The notes beneath the pieces were generated by a model. It made no database searches. It had not been told where the DNA came from and was given only the letters and a program-made list of their open reading frames with translations. Positions 28,955 through 30,672 of a stretch of DNA of 30,672 nt are shown piece by piece. Every line of letters starts with the position of its first letter. Position 1 is the stretch's first letter. The stretch lies in the NCBI GenBank assembly GCA_040900215.1, contig JBBDZL010000010.1, forward strand, positions 1-30,672, read 5' to 3'. Source of the DNA: 9FT-COMBO-53-11 sp040900215 (GTDB lineage Bacteria; Patescibacteriota; WWE3; 9FT-COMBO-53-11). A program made the translations under genes and the position numbers.

Positions 28955-29765
28955 CCGGATCTTCGAAGACGAAACCATTCTAGTCCTCTCCAAACCGCCC
29001 GGCCAAATCGTCAACCGCGCCGAAACCACCGTAGGCGAAACCACTCTTCAAGACGAGTTGGAGAATTACTTTGGCATAGCCAAAGCTAGTTCCGCCGAAG
29101 GCGGGACGTCCTTCGGGATCCAAAAATCGGAAGATGGAATCGGGGGGAGAGCCGGAATTGGACGGCTCGGCTCCGCCGAACCTAGCAATTCCGGATTAGG
29201 AATTGGAGGCAGAGCCGGAATTGTGCACCGCCTTGACAAAGAAACTTCAGGAATTCTGGTCGTCGCGAAAACGCCGGAAGCGTTCGAGAGACTCCAAGCC
29301 CAATTCAAGGTGCGGGAGGTGGAAAAGGAGTATCTGGCCTTGGTCCACGGCGAAACTCCCCGGGAAGGAAGAATCGAAGAGCCGATCGGCCGGATTCCAA
29401 AACTTCACGGCCATTTTGGGGTGGTCGAAGGAGGCCGTGAATCTATGACGGAATACCGGCGCGAAGCGCTTTATGGGATTGAGGAGGAAAAATACTCGTT
29501 TCTTCGAGTCCATCCCCGGACCGGCCGGACCCATCAAATCCGAGTGCATTTGAAGCACATCGGGCATCCGGTGGTAGCCGATCCGCTCTATCTTTCCGAC
29601 AAGCGCCTCAAGGCGGACCTGGAGTTCTGCCCCCGGCTTTTCCTGCACGCCGCTTCCCTCGCTTTTACCCATCCTTCTTCCGGCGCCCGAATGCGCTTCG
29701 AGGCCGAATTGCCTGTGGATTTGCAAAAAGCCCTCGCTGGCCTTAAGATTACTACCGACAACTAG
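28947..29765 (+). CDS. RluA-family pseudouridine synthase with in-frame expansion
   Basis: It converts uridine to pseudouridine in rRNA or tRNA. The protein has 272 residues. The catalytic motif is GIVHRLDKETSG with Asp97. The later motifs KEYLALVHG, HPRTGRTHQIRVHLKHIGHPVVADPLY and LFLHAASLAF are all typical. There is no S4 domain. Between residues 45 and 88, just before the catalytic motif, lies about 40 residues of Gly/Ser/Ala-rich sequence in which GIGGRAGI occurs twice. The DNA there is palindromic and partly duplicated. The GTG at 28947 overlaps the end of the DksA/TraR-like gene. Which uridine is modified cannot be told. Confidence 0.92.
   Translation: MLDRIFEDETILVLSKPPGQIVNRAETTVGETTLQDELENYFGIAKASSAEGGTSFGIQKSEDGIGGRAGIGRLGSAEPSNSGLGIGGRAGIVHRLDKETSGILVVAKTPEAFERLQAQFKVREVEKEYLALVHGETPREGRIEEPIGRIPKLHGHFGVVEGGRESMTEYRREALYGIEEEKYSFLRVHPRTGRTHQIRVHLKHIGHPVVADPLYLSDKRLKADLEFCPRLFLHAASLAFTHPSSGARMRFEAELPVDLQKALAGLKITTDN
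29089..29223. repeat. Palindromic expansion inside the pseudouridine synthase gene
   Basis: Three elements lie together. GTTCCGCC-GAA-GGCGGGAC (29089-29107) is a small palindrome. CCGGAATTG (29152-29160) with CAATTCCGG (29186-29194) encloses GGCTCGGC-TCC-GCCGAACC, a nested hairpin. The 25-bp segments 29136-29160 and 29199-29223 are direct repeats with three mismatches. The total length keeps the reading frame. Confidence 0.75.
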
Positions 29766-29783
29766 AAAGAAGGAGAGGGAAAC

Positions 29784-30227
29784 ATGCGCCGATTCTTTTT
29801 GGGGCAGGTGCTGGCCACGATCGCGGTGGCGGTGATGGTTCTATTGGCCTTCACTGTCTTCGGCGTCTGGCAGAAGCCGCTGGAGGCGCGGATCGCCGCG
29901 ATGGGGATCGCCCTCCTTTTTGGAGGATACCCCTCGATTATCCTCTTCCGCCTGCTGGTGCATCAGCGGGATTGGGACCGGCCGCTGGATGTGGCGTTTG
30001 CGGCCGCCGTTCTCGCACTGATCGCGATGACAGGGTTGGGGGGAGCGATCTTGGGGATTTCCATCGTTTCGGTCGTGAGCCTCGTCGTGGGGGCCCGCGC
30101 CCTGAAGTCGTTCCAGTCCGGAGACCGGCGCTGGTCCTGGCAGCACCCCGAGTATCTGCTCTGGGGGCAGTTTCTCGCCACCCTGGCGCTGATTTTCCTA
30201 ATCTTCGTTCAAGGAGGAGGGAAGTGA
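29784..30227 (+). CDS. Four-span membrane protein, unknown function
   Basis: The protein has 147 residues and four hydrophobic segments at about 7-27, 35-58, 68-103 and 126-142. It has no motif that I recognise. GAAGGAGAGGGAAAC precedes the ATG. It overlaps the next gene by 4 bp (GTGA), so the pair is cotranscribed and probably works together. A terminator follows the second gene. Confidence 0.72.
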   Translation: MRRFFLGQVLATIAVAVMVLLAFTVFGVWQKPLEARIAAMGIALLFGGYPSIILFRLLVHQRDWDRPLDVAFAAAVLALIAMTGLGGAILGISIVSVVSLVVGARALKSFQSGDRRWSWQHPEYLLWGQFLATLALIFLIFVQGGGK

Positions 30228-30523
30228 AGATCAAGAATCCCGTTCTGCGGTTCGGGGCCGGCCTGCTGGCGGTCGCGCTGGCGATCACGGTGCTGGTGTT
30301 CCTGCTCTACGGAGTAGGGATGCTGGCGGAGAAGGGGCCTTGCGCGGGGGATCGTTCCAACATCCCCTGCGCCTACGACTGGGAAGGTTTCGGTTTCTGG
30401 ACGGCTGTGTTACAGGGGTACGGGATGGCTTTTGCGGGAGTCCTTGCGGTTTGGCTTCTCTGGTTTTCTTTCCGGATCGTGCGCTGGGCCGGCAATCGCT
30501 TCTTCGGTCCCAGGCAGCAGTGA
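30224..30523 (+). CDS. Two-span membrane protein, unknown function
   Basis: The protein has 99 residues, with membrane segments at about 8-34 and 58-87 and an external loop CAGDRSNIPCAYDWEGFGFW holding two Cys that could form a disulfide. No family is recognised. The GTG at 30224 overlaps the previous stop and follows AAGGAGGAGGGAA, so the start is well supported. Confidence 0.7.
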   Translation: MKIKNPVLRFGAGLLAVALAITVLVFLLYGVGMLAEKGPCAGDRSNIPCAYDWEGFGFWTAVLQGYGMAFAGVLAVWLLWFSFRIVRWAGNRFFGPRQQ

Positions 30524-30543
30524 AGAGTAAGAGTAGAGAGTAA

Positions 30544-30577
30544 GCCGACTTGGTTTATACCGGTCGGCTTTTTTTTT
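30544..30577 (+). terminator. Terminator of the two-gene membrane operon
   Basis: GCCGAC (30544-30549) and GTCGGC (30563-30568) form the stem, followed by nine T. Confidence 0.9.
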
Positions 30578-30604
30578 CCCTCGCTTTCCGCTCCCGATAT
30601 TTGC

Positions 30605-30672
30605 TATCTTTAATCCAGAGCCCCTGCCGGGGAAGTAAAAAGCTCGCCATGCCCAAACGCTATCGGAGTAGC
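30605..30672 (+). CDS. Promoter and first codons of a gene running off the window
   Basis: TTGCTATCTTTAATCC (TATCTT at 30605-30610) is the same promoter pattern as at 26764. The first ATG downstream is at 30649 and reads MPKRYRSS to the window end. A small CCCC..GGGG hairpin lies between. Unlike the other genes with this promoter pattern, no start codon lies 6-9 nt from the -10, so either there is a 30-nt leader or the true start is elsewhere. Too short to identify. Confidence 0.35.

Overview
The window looks like a piece of a compact bacterial genome of the Candidate Phyla Radiation (Patescibacteria) type, assembled from short reads: there are two 100-N scaffold gaps. This placement is an inference. 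It rests on tightly packed or overlapping informational genes, many apparently leaderless start sites, a YerC/TrpR-like regulator, an absent rplI after rpsF-ssb-rpsR, and a mixture of core genes with small unrecognised genes. No rRNA, transposase, phage structural gene or CRISPR array was seen. TGA, TAA and TAG all act as stops.

Layout. 1-3.1 kb: the end of an unknown gene, then dnaX, recR and a CBS-MgtE-like transporter, overlapping or closely spaced. 3.1-3.8 kb: a palindrome-rich spacer and a lone reverse-strand unknown gene. 3.9-8.5 kb: cysS, rpsF-ssb-rpsR, a CtpA-type S41 protease and an HtrA-type protease. 8.5-13.3 kb, mostly reverse strand: prfA and rpmE (both cut by gap 1), an EamA permease, a metallophosphoesterase, hisS and a GT2 glycosyltransferase, with one forward Cys-rich unknown gene at gap 2. 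13.3-15.8 kb: an MBL-fold hydrolase, dnaB and yerC. 15.9-18.6 kb, reverse strand: a cassette of cytidine-deaminase-like, C39-like, ASCH-like and unknown proteins. 18.7-21.1 kb: a 25-residue membrane peptide, a half-size MFS protein, another membrane protein and a leucine dehydrogenase with a structured leader. 21.2-22.9 kb: a small membrane protein and a QueC-like PP-loop enzyme. 23.1-26.4 kb: tRNA-Leu(CAA), efp and two M16 peptidases. 26.8-30.7 kb: an MFS exporter, an Lgt-like protein without its catalytic residues, a DksA/TraR-like protein, an RluA-type pseudouridine synthase, two small membrane proteins and the start of another gene.

Two kinds of gene architecture alternate. Most core genes have a -10 box 6-9 nt before the start codon and no Shine-Dalgarno, which implies leaderless mRNA. 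Most accessory genes have a leader with a strong GGAGG-type Shine-Dalgarno, and many have their own strong hairpin terminator.

The observations most worth checking are: this two-class architecture; an identical 21-bp operator-like sequence on both sides of yerC; the apparently dead Lgt paralogue; a palindromic in-frame expansion just before the catalytic motif of the pseudouridine synthase, with similar small palindromes in dnaX and in spacers; the structured leucine dehydrogenase leader; and the QueC-like protein with a 100-residue N-terminal extension. Gap 2 is very probably an assembly artefact, because the same 55 bp lies on both sides. Gap 1 must hide roughly 1 kb.
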